Assembly (NCBI GenBank): GCA_959600905.1
Contig: CAUGNO010000006.1
Span: 60,592 to 124,591, forward strand
Direction: 5' to 3'
DNA length: 64,000 bases
From: UMGS1975 sp959600905
GTDB taxonomy: Bacteria > Bacillota > Clostridia > Christensenellales > QAND01
Every line of letters starts with the position of its first letter. Position 1 is the stretch's first letter. The notes beneath the pieces were generated by a model, which was given only the letters and a program-made list of their open reading frames with translations, ran no database searches and was not told the DNA's origin. Below, one piece after another: positions 9,101-16,398 of this stretch. The position numbers were made by a program, and so were the translations under genes.

Positions 9101-10462
9101 ATGAAAATACAACCCGATACATTTTCCATTCAGGACTACTTAAATCAATCGTTTGCCTGCGAATGCGGCAAAGCGCACCATACCTCGCTCAAGCATGTCG
9201 TGATCGGGCCGGATGCGCTGCAAAAGACGCCGGAGGTAGCTAGGGCCTTGGGCGCGAAAAAGGTGTTCGTGGTGTCGGACATCCATACGCACCGGGCCGC
9301 GGCCGCGCAGCTGGAAACGCTGCTTGTAAAGGCGGGGCTTTACGTGGCCTCCTATATGTTTGAAGATGAGGAGTTGGTTCCGGATGAATCTGCCTTGGGG
9401 CGCCTTCTCATAGCGCTGGACCCTGCCTGCGATCTGCTCATCGGCGTAGGCACAGGCTCGATCAATGATCTATGCAAGTTTACCGCCTTTAAGACAAAGA
9501 TGCCGTATTGCATCGTAGCAACGGCCCCCAGCATGGACGGTTTTGCTTCCTCTGTGGCGCCGTTGATTGTAAATAATCTAAAAACCACCTACGAGGTGGG
9601 CGTAGCGGATGCCATCATTGGGGATACAAAGATTTTAAGCCAAGCGCCTATGCCCATGATTATGGCGGGCATTGCGGATATCCTTGGCAAATATACCTGC
9701 CTGACGGATTGGAAAATGGCGCAGATCATCAATGGAGAGTATTACTGCGAGACCATCGTTCAAATGGTGCGCACTTCGTTGCGGGCCGTGGCGGAGAACC
9801 TTGATAAGGCCGCGGCCCGTGATGAACAGACGGTAGGCAAGATCATGGAGGCGTTGGTTTTGACCGGCATTGCCATGAGCTTTGTGGGAAACTCCCGCCC
9901 GGCCTCGGGCAGCGAACATCACATTTCGCATTACTGGGAGATGATGTTCCTGCACGAAGGCAAAAAAGCCGTGCTGCATGGCACCAAAGTAGGCATTGGG
10001 ACGGTGGCCGTTTCCAAAATGTACGATTGGCTATGGGAAACGCCGGTGGACTTTGCCGCTGCGCGGCAGGCGGCCCAGACACGTTCATTCGATATGTGGG
10101 CCAAGGAAATTCGGCGCGCTTATCCGGATGCGGCGGAAGGCGTATTGGCGTTGGAACGTGAAACAGGCAAAAACAGCACGGAAGGCGTGCTGCGCCGTAT
10201 CGACGCCATAGAAAAGCATTTTGCGGACATGAAAGCCTTTGCCCAGGCTTGGCTGCCCCAAAGCGAAGAGATACGCAAAATGCTAGCCGGCTATGGCGCC
10301 CCCGTTAACCCGCATGAGGTGGGTATTTCCGCCCAGCAGATCGAGGACGGTGTATTGTACGCCAAGGAGCTGCGCAATCGCTACGGCTTGTTACAGATAT
10401 TGTTCGATCTGGGGCTGCTGGCGCCGTTTGCCACACGACTGGCCCAATACTTTGAAAATTAA
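9101..10462 (+). CDS. sn-glycerol-1-phosphate dehydrogenase (AraM/EgsA type)
   Basis: A 453-residue iron-containing-alcohol-dehydrogenase-fold enzyme that reduces dihydroxyacetone phosphate to sn-glycerol-1-phosphate with NAD(P)H. The nucleotide-binding loop GVGTGSINDLCKF is at about residues 120-133, and the metal ligands are in TAPSMDGFASS (Asp), GSEHHISHYWE (His) and VLHGTKVGIGT (His). The ATG at 9101 was chosen because AGGAG lies 12 bp upstream, whereas the in-frame ATG at 9089 abuts that sequence. The gene is monocistronic, with its own promoter and terminator. In Bacillus the homologue AraM feeds heptaprenylglyceryl phosphate synthesis; no PcrB-like gene is visible here. Confidence 0.9.
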   Translation: MKIQPDTFSIQDYLNQSFACECGKAHHTSLKHVVIGPDALQKTPEVARALGAKKVFVVSDIHTHRAAAAQLETLLVKAGLYVASYMFEDEELVPDESALGRLLIALDPACDLLIGVGTGSINDLCKFTAFKTKMPYCIVATAPSMDGFASSVAPLIVNNLKTTYEVGVADAIIGDTKILSQAPMPMIMAGIADILGKYTCLTDWKMAQIINGEYYCETIVQMVRTSLRAVAENLDKAAARDEQTVGKIMEALVLTGIAMSFVGNSRPASGSEHHISHYWEMMFLHEGKKAVLHGTKVGIGTVAVSKMYDWLWETPVDFAAARQAAQTRSFDMWAKEIRRAYPDAAEGVLALERETGKNSTEGVLRRIDAIEKHFADMKAFAQAWLPQSEEIRKMLAGYGAPVNPHEVGISAQQIEDGVLYAKELRNRYGLLQILFDLGLLAPFATRLAQYFEN

Positions 10463-10475
10463 AAATCGCGCATGG

Positions 10476-10502
10476 AAGGCCCGCTTTTGCGGGCCTTTTT
10501 TT
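10476..10502 (+). terminator. Rho-independent terminator after the dehydrogenase gene
   Basis: GGCCCGC-TTTT-GCGGGCC followed by T6. Confidence 0.93.
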
Positions 10503-10605
10503 GCGGCTTGCCAATGCATACCATCCAAAACTTTCCGCCCGATATCCTATTTATTTGGTATGAAAACTGCGCTATTATAGCGGCATCACAAAAGGAGGAA
10601 TGAGT

Positions 10606-12531
10606 TTGAAACACAAACTGCAAAGACTATTATCAACGGTTCTCGCGGGATGCTTCTTACTCGTGGGCAATGTGCCTTTGGCGCTTGCACAGCAAAGCGG
10701 AACACAGGGCGTCGAGATCAACGACACCCATTTTCCAGATAAAAAATTTCAAACCTATATCAAAGAAAACCTGGATAAAAACGGCGACGATACCCTCGGC
10801 ACAGAGGAGGCCAGCGCCGTAACCTATCTATACCTAAACTATGCCGGCATCAGCGACCTGACCGGCATTGAGCACTTTCCCAATCTATAAACGCTGCATG
10901 TGGAGCTTAACCGGCTGACCGCCTTGGATGTTTCACAAAACAAAAAGCTCGCAGCTCTGTATGCGGGCAACAATCAGCTGACCGGCCTGGCACTGCCCAA
11001 TCAGCAGGCCAACGATACCTTAACGCATTTGGATGTGTTTGCCAATTAGCTCACTGCGCTGGATCTAACAAACCTCAACGCCCTGGATTTCCTATCGGTG
11101 GGGGAGAATCAGCTTGCCACGCTGGATCTCAGCCAAAATCCGATGAGCATTCGTTTTATCGCTTATTACAACAACTTGGAGAGCAACAAGCTGCCAAACA
11201 ATGGCCAGGCGTATCGGTGGACGGAGTTTTTGGCGGAGTAGTCCTTCCCCAAAGGAATGGGAAACGGGTACCAAACGGTATGGTACACCGATCCGCAACG
11301 CACCCAGGCGCTGGATCCCAGCCAAACGCCGGCCCTTCGCCTAGAGGGGCAGACGCCGTATGCCGCTTACCAGCCCATCCAATATACCGTGCAGTTTCTG
11401 CCAGGCGGCGGTAATGGAACCATGGAGCCGCAGGCCTTTACCTATGACCAGGCACAGGCGTTAAAGCCCAATGAATTTACCAAAGAGCACTATACTTTTG
11501 CAGGCTGGAAAATGCCGAACGGCAAAATTTTGACCAACGGCCAGCAGGTAGAAAACCTCACCTTCAAAAAGGATCAGGTCGTTACGCTGACCGCCACCTG
11601 GACCGAACGCGACTATACCGGGGAAGCGTATGCCATCAACCTGCACGCCAACGGTGGTGCGGGCGAAGACGCCAGCTTGCAAGGCGCCGTATATGGCACG
11701 GCATATACCCTGCCGGCCCATTCGTTTGTCAAAGAAAACCATCGGTTTGCGGGGTGGGCCCTGGAAAGCGGCGGACAGCCTGTGTATGGGGATGAGACCT
11801 CCGTGCTTATCCAGCATCCACAGCACCTCAATGGCGAGGCGCTGGAACTCTATGCCGTTTGGGAAAAGCAGACTTATCCTGTTATACTGATAAACGGCAG
11901 CGAAAGCCAGATGCAAAATGTAGCGCATGGCGATCCTATTGTATTTGTGCAAATACCGCAAAAGAGAGGATATGCGTTTGACGGCTGGTATACCGAAGAG
12001 GGCGGCAAATGGGAAGCGCAGGACGCTTGGCTGCAACAGGCGATGGCAACGCTCAACCAGGGACACTATCGCTTTGAAGTCGGGAGCTTGATGGATATCA
12101 GCGCCATCGTGTGGGCGGATTCCACAGTGCTGGGCCGGCTTTCAGAGCTATCCGCACCTGTTCGATTCAGCATTGCAGTGCCCACGCAGATGCAGCGCAC
12201 AGGCCGCATCTTTAAGGTGCTGACCATGCATGACGGACAGACCTTTGAGCTCCCGGCACACTTTGAAAACGGCATCGTTGCCTTTGAAACGCAGCGCTTT
12301 TCTCCCTTTGCATTGGTGTATGGAGACCCGGCAGAATCCTTGGCGGGCAGCGAAGGCATGCGGCCTGATGGCAGCGGAGTGCAGACGCCGTTGTTGGGAA
12401 GCAATACGCTGCAAGGCGATACGGCTGTGCAAACCGGAGATAAAGCCGGCATGCTTGTGCCTCTGGCAGGTGCCATACTGTCCGCAGCAGCGGCAGCCGG
12501 GCTTTGGATCCTTAGAAAAAAGACAACATAA
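10606..12531 (+). pseudogene. LRR and InlB-repeat surface protein interrupted by three in-frame stops
   Basis: One reading frame runs through the whole region without any frameshift, but it is cut by TAA at 10888 and TAG at 11047 and 11239. The TTG at 10606 is the likely start (AAAGGAGG 7 bp upstream) and is followed by a signal peptide ending near LALAQQ. Then come internalin-like leucine-rich repeats (LTALDVSQNKKLAALYAGNN), three InlB/Flg_new repeats (roughly 11380-12000), a low-complexity stretch, a QTGD motif, a hydrophobic span and the tail RKKTT, a sortase-type end. Each stop replaces an expected Gln: NL*TL and AN*LTALD stand where the repeats have NLQTL and NQLTALD. The longest uninterrupted remainder (about 11257-12531) lacks a signal peptide. 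A terminator follows. Confidence 0.85.
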
Positions 12532-12549
12532 AGCGGGCAAACCATCCTT

Positions 12550-12581
12550 GGGAAAGCGTAGCATGCTGCGCTTTCCTTTTT
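12550..12581 (+). terminator. Rho-independent terminator after the broken surface gene
   Basis: GGAAAGCG and CGCTTTCC arms with an inner AGCATGCT palindrome, then T5. Confidence 0.85.
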
Positions 12582-12602
12582 GTTTGTCAGAAGGGCAGAA
12601 TC

Positions 12603-12631
12603 TTGGAGAAAAGAGAAGAACATGATATACT
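12603..12631 (+). promoter_or_regulatory. Promoter of the DMT permease gene (extended -10)
   Basis: TTGGAG, 17 bp, TATACT, with a TGA triplet directly before the -10. The same TGN-TATAMT pattern recurs before several genes in this window. Confidence 0.6.
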
Positions 12632-12672
12632 AAAAAGGTTGCGATACTTATATTTTGAAAGGGGTAGATGGA

Positions 12673-13575
12673 TTGAAGACTTGGGTTGCTGAGAGCATGA
12701 TGTTGATTGCCTGCGTGATTTGGGGATGCGCCTTTGCCGTCATGAAGGATGCCCTGGACGCCATAATGCCGAATTATATCCTGGCGTTTCGTTTTACCAT
12801 TGCGGCTGTGCTGATGGGAATTTTCATGTGGAAAAAGCTCGGTGGAATCCCCGCAAGGGAATGGCTGGCCGGCCTGGTGGTTGGGGCGTTGATGTATGGG
12901 GCATACCTATTGCAAACCGTAGGGCTGCAATACACAACAGCGGGCAAAAATGCATTTTTAACGGCTGTGTATGTGGTGCTGGTGCCGTTTATGCTGTGGG
13001 GTGTCCGCCATATTCGGCCGGATAAATTTAATATGATCGCGGCTGTCCTTTGCTTGCTGGGCATAGGCACATTGTCCCTAGATGGAGGGTTTTCCATCAA
13101 TATTGGGGATGCCCTTACCTTATTAGGGGGCATCTTCTATGGCCTCCATATCGTAGCGGTCAGCTTTTTTACCGAAAAATATGATGTAATGCGCCTTACG
13201 TGGATGCAGTTCTTCTTTACGGCGATCTTTGCATGGGGCGGCGGTTTGCTCTTTGAGACGTTCCCGGCACAATGGTCGACGGGATCTACGCTGTCCATCG
13301 CGTATTTGGGCGTTCTTGCTACGCTCATGGCGCTTACCATGATGAATGTAAGCATAAAATATGTACAACCCTCTCATGCATCGCTTTTGATGAGCACAGA
13401 GGCCTTCTTCGGCTGCATAGCCGGGATTCTCTTTTTGGGAGAACTGCTGAGCTGGCGCATTGTGCTGGGGGGTCTGCTCATTTTGGCGGCTATGATTGTT
13501 TCTGAAACAAAGCTGAGCTTTTTGGGCAAGCGGGCTGCGATGCCGAGCAGAGAGGATTCTCAGCAAAGCGGTTGA
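12673..13575 (+). CDS. DMT-superfamily (EamA) permease
   Basis: A 300-residue membrane protein with ten predicted hydrophobic segments arranged as two EamA repeats (roughly residues 5-135 and 145-285), typical of drug/metabolite exporters. Family features are the WGCAFAVMKDAL start of helix 1, the repeat-ending glutamate motif STEAFFGCIAGILFLGE, and the G-rich last helices. The TTG at 12673 is preferred, since GAAAGGGG lies about 8 bp upstream and the first helix begins directly after MKTWVAES. Its stop overlaps the -35 box of the tRNA-Pro promoter. Substrate cannot be deduced; a second, distant paralogue lies at 40304. Confidence 0.88.
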   Translation: MKTWVAESMMLIACVIWGCAFAVMKDALDAIMPNYILAFRFTIAAVLMGIFMWKKLGGIPAREWLAGLVVGALMYGAYLLQTVGLQYTTAGKNAFLTAVYVVLVPFMLWGVRHIRPDKFNMIAAVLCLLGIGTLSLDGGFSINIGDALTLLGGIFYGLHIVAVSFFTEKYDVMRLTWMQFFFTAIFAWGGGLLFETFPAQWSTGSTLSIAYLGVLATLMALTMMNVSIKYVQPSHASLLMSTEAFFGCIAGILFLGELLSWRIVLGGLLILAAMIVSETKLSFLGKRAAMPSREDSQQSG

Positions 13576-13600
13576 CAACCGGCCCCCTAGATGGTAATAT
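13572..13600 (+). promoter_or_regulatory. Promoter of tRNA-Pro
   Basis: TTGACA, 17 bp, TAATAT. The -35 box overlaps the stop codon of the permease gene. Confidence 0.75.
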
Positions 13601-13628
13601 TATCTCTGCACCAAATCATTGGTGCCGT

Positions 13629-13705
13629 CTGGGTATGGCGCAGTTTGGTAGCGCGCTTGAATGGGGTTCAAGAGGCCGGAAGTTCGAATCTTCTTACCCA
13701 GACCA
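13629..13705 (+). tRNA. tRNA-Pro (GGG anticodon)
   Basis: Complete cloverleaf of 77 nt. The acceptor arms CTGGGTA and TACCCAG pair, the anticodon stem CTTGA/TCAAG frames the loop ATGGGGT with anticodon GGG, the T-arm contains GTTCGAATC, and CCA is encoded. Confidence 0.97.
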
Positions 13706-13706
13706 T

Positions 13707-13744
13707 AAAAAAGCCAGCAACCTGTATAGGTTGCTGGCTTTTTG
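13707..13744 (+). terminator. Rho-independent terminator after tRNA-Pro
   Basis: AAAAAGCCAGCAACC and its complement GGTTGCTGGCTTTTT flank a short loop. Confidence 0.93.
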
Positions 13745-13797
13745 CTTTTCTCGCAAAAATAGTAATGCCGCCATACGCGGCATGGCCCATGGCAGTC

Positions 13798-13823
13798 AAA
13801 AAGCACCGGAATTTCCTCCGGTG
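13798..13823 (-). terminator. Terminator for the decayed minus-strand gene
   Basis: On the minus strand GCACCGGA and TCCGGTGC close a 5-nt loop and run into T5. Confidence 0.75.
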
Positions 13824-13836
13824 CCTTTGTGTTATT

Positions 13837-14147
13837 TCAGCATGTCTGCTTTTTCTCAAAAATCTCGGCCACGATGGCGCAGGCGGGGCAGCCGCAATGC
13901 TTAGTCTCTGTCGCTTTGATCTCTTTGGCATGGACTGCAATGCCTGCTGTATCTTCCCCAAAATAGGTTTTTCCTACTTCAGGTTGTGCAAAGCCGATCA
14001 GCATATCGATGGGCATGATGTCCGCTTCCAACTCTTGGGTATCGGCTGCCCGCGCATCGGTTCCTTCGGTGGCAAATCGCCCTCAGGGACATGCGCAGCA
14101 AAATCGATAAGCACGCGCGGCGCATAATGCCCTTTGGTAGAAATCAT
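13837..14147 (-). pseudogene. Decayed Rrf2-family regulator remnant divergent from cysK
   Basis: Read on the minus strand from the ATG at 14147, the first 49 codons give MISTKGHYAPRVLIDFAAH, a clear Rrf2 (CymR/IscR-like) N-terminus with the winged-helix start, and then hit TGA at 13998. Around 14040 the likely continuation shifts into another frame (LEADIMP..., matching the YLEAIMP segment of Rrf2 proteins), which stays open to 13837 and ends in a Cys-rich tail (HCGCPAC). The second part cannot be aligned convincingly with Rrf2 beyond its first residues, so a deletion or join with other sequence is likely. A terminator remains at its 3' end. Rrf2 genes often neighbour cysK, which supports the call. 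Confidence 0.65.
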
Positions 14148-14212
14148 TACCGTATAAAATACATCCTATGTGCCATTCTACAATTGGGTGAGAGGCAGTC
14201 GAATAAAACCTA

Positions 14213-14241
14213 TTGACAAACTAGGAATATAAACCTATCAT
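14213..14241 (+). promoter_or_regulatory. cysK promoter with overlapping TAGG-N8-CCTA palindromes
   Basis: TTGACA, 17 bp, TATCAT. Within and around it sit inverted motifs TAGG-N8-CCTA (14222-14237) and CCTA-N9-TAGG (14209-14225), the position expected for an Rrf2/CymR-type operator. The leader to the ATG is about 125 nt. Confidence 0.65.
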
Positions 14242-14371
14242 ACCAATAAACATACTAAATAAGTAGGTAATAAAGCGTGGCGTTTTTAACGCTTAAAGCG
14301 GTACTGTCGCCGGCGGCCGCTGGGCGCAGCTGTATTTTAGAACGAACAAGCAACAGAACGGAGGAAACAAC

Positions 14372-15304
14372 ATGAGCAAAATTTATACCTCGATGGATCA
14401 GCTGATTGGGCATACGCCTTTGCTAGAGCTGACGCATACAGAAAACGAACGCGGCCTAAAGGCCCGCGTGCTGGCCAAGCTGGAATATTTTAATCCTGCC
14501 GGCTCAGTGAAGGATCGCATTGCAAAGCGCATGATAGAGGATGCTGAAAGCAAAGGGATGCTGCGCCCAGGCTCGGCAATCATAGAGCCAACCTCCGGCA
14601 ATACGGGCATTGGGCTGGCTGCTGTGGCTGCGGCACGCGGCTATCGTACCATCCTCGTTATGCCGGAAACCATGAGCGTGGAGCGCCGGAAACTGATGAA
14701 AGCGTATGGGGCCGAGCTGATCTTAACGGAGGGAGCCAAGGGCATGAAAGGTGCTATTAAAAAGGCGCAAGCCTTGGCAAAGGAAATGCCCAACGCGTTT
14801 GTGCCGGGGCAATTCAGCAACCCTGCCAACCCCGAAGTGCATTATGAAACAACAGGGCCGGAGATCTGGGCGGATACGGATGGGCAAGTGGATCTCTTTG
14901 TGGCAGGTGTTGGTACGGGCGGCACAGTGACCGGCGTCGGTCGGTATCTAAAGCAGCAGAATCCGCAGGTGAAGGTCGTGGCCGTGGAGCCGGCCGATTC
15001 CCCTGTGCTGAGCCGGGGAACTGCCGGCCCGCACAAAATACAGGGCATCGGCGCAGGGTTTGTGCCACAAGTGTTGGATACTGCGATCTTTGACGAAGTC
15101 ATCACGGTAGAAAATGACGATGCTTTCCAAGCCGCTAGGCAAATCGGGCATAGGGAGGGTGTTTTGGTAGGCATTTCTTCCGGAGCGGCTGTCTGGGCAG
15201 CAATACAGCTGGCCAGACGGCCGGAAAATGAGGGCAAAACCATTGTAGCGTTGTTGGCGGATACCGGTGAACGCTATCTATCTACGCCAATGTTTGAAGC
15301 GTAA
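14372..15304 (+). CDS. cysK: Cysteine synthase A (O-acetylserine sulfhydrylase)
   Basis: A PLP enzyme that makes L-cysteine and acetate from O-acetylserine and sulfide. The PLP lysine is in NPAGSVKDRIA (about Lys45), the substrate loop is TSGNTGIGLA (residues 71-80), and the phosphate-binding glycines are GTGGTVTG near residue 180. The C-terminal SSGAAVWAA motif is present. Length 310 is typical of CysK. CGGAGGAAA lies 6 bp before the ATG. A strong promoter with palindromic boxes and a decayed divergent Rrf2 gene upstream suggest former, perhaps now lost, local sulfur-responsive control. Confidence 0.96.
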   Translation: MSKIYTSMDQLIGHTPLLELTHTENERGLKARVLAKLEYFNPAGSVKDRIAKRMIEDAESKGMLRPGSAIIEPTSGNTGIGLAAVAAARGYRTILVMPETMSVERRKLMKAYGAELILTEGAKGMKGAIKKAQALAKEMPNAFVPGQFSNPANPEVHYETTGPEIWADTDGQVDLFVAGVGTGGTVTGVGRYLKQQNPQVKVVAVEPADSPVLSRGTAGPHKIQGIGAGFVPQVLDTAIFDEVITVENDDAFQAARQIGHREGVLVGISSGAAVWAAIQLARRPENEGKTIVALLADTGERYLSTPMFEA

Positions 15305-15463
15305 AACAATCATAAAGAAAAGAGCCGCCTCCTATCGGTAGATTGTTTTCCCCTTTACCTCATCATAACGGCGTTACAGGAGAAATGTGCTGCCTGTATC
15401 GTACGATGCTCCCTGGGATGCATTGCAAAAAACAAAGCAGTTAAATATGGAATATACCTCTAG

Positions 15464-15496
15464 AGGAAGCGGACCATGCGTCCGCTTCCTTTTTTC
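15464..15496 (+). terminator. Rho-independent terminator between cysK and the recombinase
   Basis: AGGAAGCGGA and TCCGCTTCCT arms around a 7-nt loop, followed by T6. The 160 bp between the cysK stop and this hairpin hold no convincing gene. Confidence 0.9.
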
Positions 15497-15594
15497 TATC
15501 CTTTGTGTAGATTTTTTTGCACTTTGACAAACAATAAGGGTACAAACATAGGAAAGAGAAGAAGAAAAAGAACGAAAGAGGAGGATGATTGCGT

Positions 15595-16200
15595 ATGAAA
15601 GGAAACGTTTTTGGGTATATCAGGGTGTCTAGTACAGACCAGAACGAAGATCGTCAGCGCATCGCAATGCAGAAAAAAGGGATAGAGGCAAAGAATCTTT
15701 ATATAGATAAGCAGTCCGGAAAGGATTTTCAGCGTCCACGTTATCGGCAGATGGTGCGGCGGCTAAAGCCGGGGGACCTATTGTATGTGCTCAGCATAGA
15801 CAGATTGGGGCGCAATTATGAGGAAATACAAAACCAGTGGCGTATACTCACCAAGGAAAAGGGTGTGGATATATGTGTTATCGATATGCCTTTGCTGGAT
15901 ACCAGGAGGGGGAAAGACCTTATGGGTACATTTATTGCGGATCTTGTCTTGCAGATCCTATCCTTTGTGGCGCAAAATGAGCGGGAAAATATCCGCAAAA
16001 GACAGGCGGAAGGCATTGCGGCCGCCAAAGCACGGGGCGTGAAATTCGGCCGCCCGCCACGCCCTCTTCCGGAAAACTTTTATGAAATTCATCAGGCATG
16101 GCGGGGTAAAAAAATGACGCTCAAACAGGCGGCGCAGAGCTGCGGCATGCCGGTCGGAACGTTTTACGCAAAAGCCGTGCGCCATGAAGCGGGCCAATGA
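15595..16200 (+). CDS. Small serine recombinase, Hin/resolvase family DNA invertase
   Basis: A 201-residue protein with the layout of Hin, Gin and Tn3 resolvase. The catalytic serine is Ser12 in YIRVSSTDQ, and the conserved arginines appear in the SIDRLGRNYEE motif. The long E helix with QNERENIRKRQAEGI leads to a Hin-type helix-turn-helix at the C-terminus (KKMTLKQAAQSCGMPVGTFY). The ATG at 15595 follows AGAGGAGG by 10 bp; an in-frame TTG lies 6 bp earlier. The stop is 5 bp from the first of three 26-bp sites built like serine-invertase crossover sites, next to a surface-protein gene, so it probably works on that element. No transposase or phage genes surround it. Confidence 0.93.
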   Translation: MKGNVFGYIRVSSTDQNEDRQRIAMQKKGIEAKNLYIDKQSGKDFQRPRYRQMVRRLKPGDLLYVLSIDRLGRNYEEIQNQWRILTKEKGVDICVIDMPLLDTRRGKDLMGTFIADLVLQILSFVAQNERENIRKRQAEGIAAAKARGVKFGRPPRPLPENFYEIHQAWRGKKMTLKQAAQSCGMPVGTFYAKAVRHEAGQ

Positions 16201-16205
16201 CGCTC

Positions 16206-16231
16206 GTTTGTGAAAGTGTACTTTTGCAAAA
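16206..16231 (-). other. Putative invertase crossover site 1
   Basis: A 26-bp site of two 12-bp half-sites around a 2-bp core. Read on the minus strand: TTTTGCAAAAGT, core AC, then ACTTTCACAAAC, which matches the inverse of the consensus half-site at 9 of 12 positions. The orientation is opposite to sites 2 and 3. Confidence 0.8.
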
Positions 16232-16257
16232 TATATTTTATAACTCCATTTTACTCT

Positions 16258-16285
16258 ATTATACTCTGAATATGACCTTTTTCAA
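16258..16285 (-). promoter_or_regulatory. Strong SigA-type promoter inside the invertible segment, facing away from the surface gene
   Basis: On the minus strand TTGAAA (16285-16280), 16 bp, TATAAT (16263-16258). In the orientation shown it reads leftward across site 1 into the 3' end of the recombinase gene, antisense to it. Confidence 0.75.
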
Positions 16286-16310
16286 CAACAAACTTCCTCC
16301 ATTTTCTATG

Positions 16311-16336
16311 CTCTGCAAAAGTACACTATTCCGGAA
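16311..16336 (+). other. Putative invertase crossover site 2
   Basis: CTCTGCAAAAGT, core AC, then ACTATTCCGGAA. The left half-site differs from TTTTGCAAAAGT at two positions and equals the inverse of the right half-site of site 3. The right half matches at 8 of 12. Confidence 0.65.
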
Positions 16337-16352
16337 AATCAGTTTTTATCCC

Positions 16353-16378
16353 TTTTGCAAAAGTACACTTTTGCAGAG
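16353..16378 (+). other. Putative invertase crossover site 3
   Basis: TTTTGCAAAAGT, core AC, then ACTTTTGCAGAG: two near-perfect inverted 12-bp half-sites (10 of 12 match). It shares a 19-bp run with site 1 in inverted orientation and ends 20 bp before the start codon of the surface gene. Confidence 0.82.
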
Positions 16379-16398
16379 TACGGGAAGGGGCTGTTTGC

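Larger units (their letters stand above)
16232..16352. other. Putative invertible segment carrying a promoter
   Basis: AT-rich DNA between oppositely oriented sites 1 and 3, with site 2 inside it. It encodes no gene. It contains a strong minus-strand promoter (listed separately) and a weaker plus-strand candidate, TTTATA-17-TATACT at 16237-16265, overlapping the same -10 region. Inversion about the site cores would place the strong promoter at about 16299-16326, reading into the surface-protein gene. Confidence 0.75.

Noticed and set aside
10606..12531. Genome-wide reassignment of TAA/TAG to Gln
   Set aside because: Many genes in the window end in TAA or TAG exactly where the protein family ends (for example spoIVA with TAA, the acetamidase gene with TAG), so the stops are normal here. 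Only this gene has internal ones.
13572..14127. Plus-strand ORFs running through the tRNA-Pro gene and its terminator
   Set aside because: They translate tRNA sequence (GVQEAGSSNLLTQT-like, a classic artefact) and a hairpin; no ribosome site or homology.
15384..15443. 19-codon ORF between cysK and the recombinase
   Set aside because: Cys-rich and preceded by GGAG, but the spacing to the ATG is only about 2 bp and nothing else supports it.
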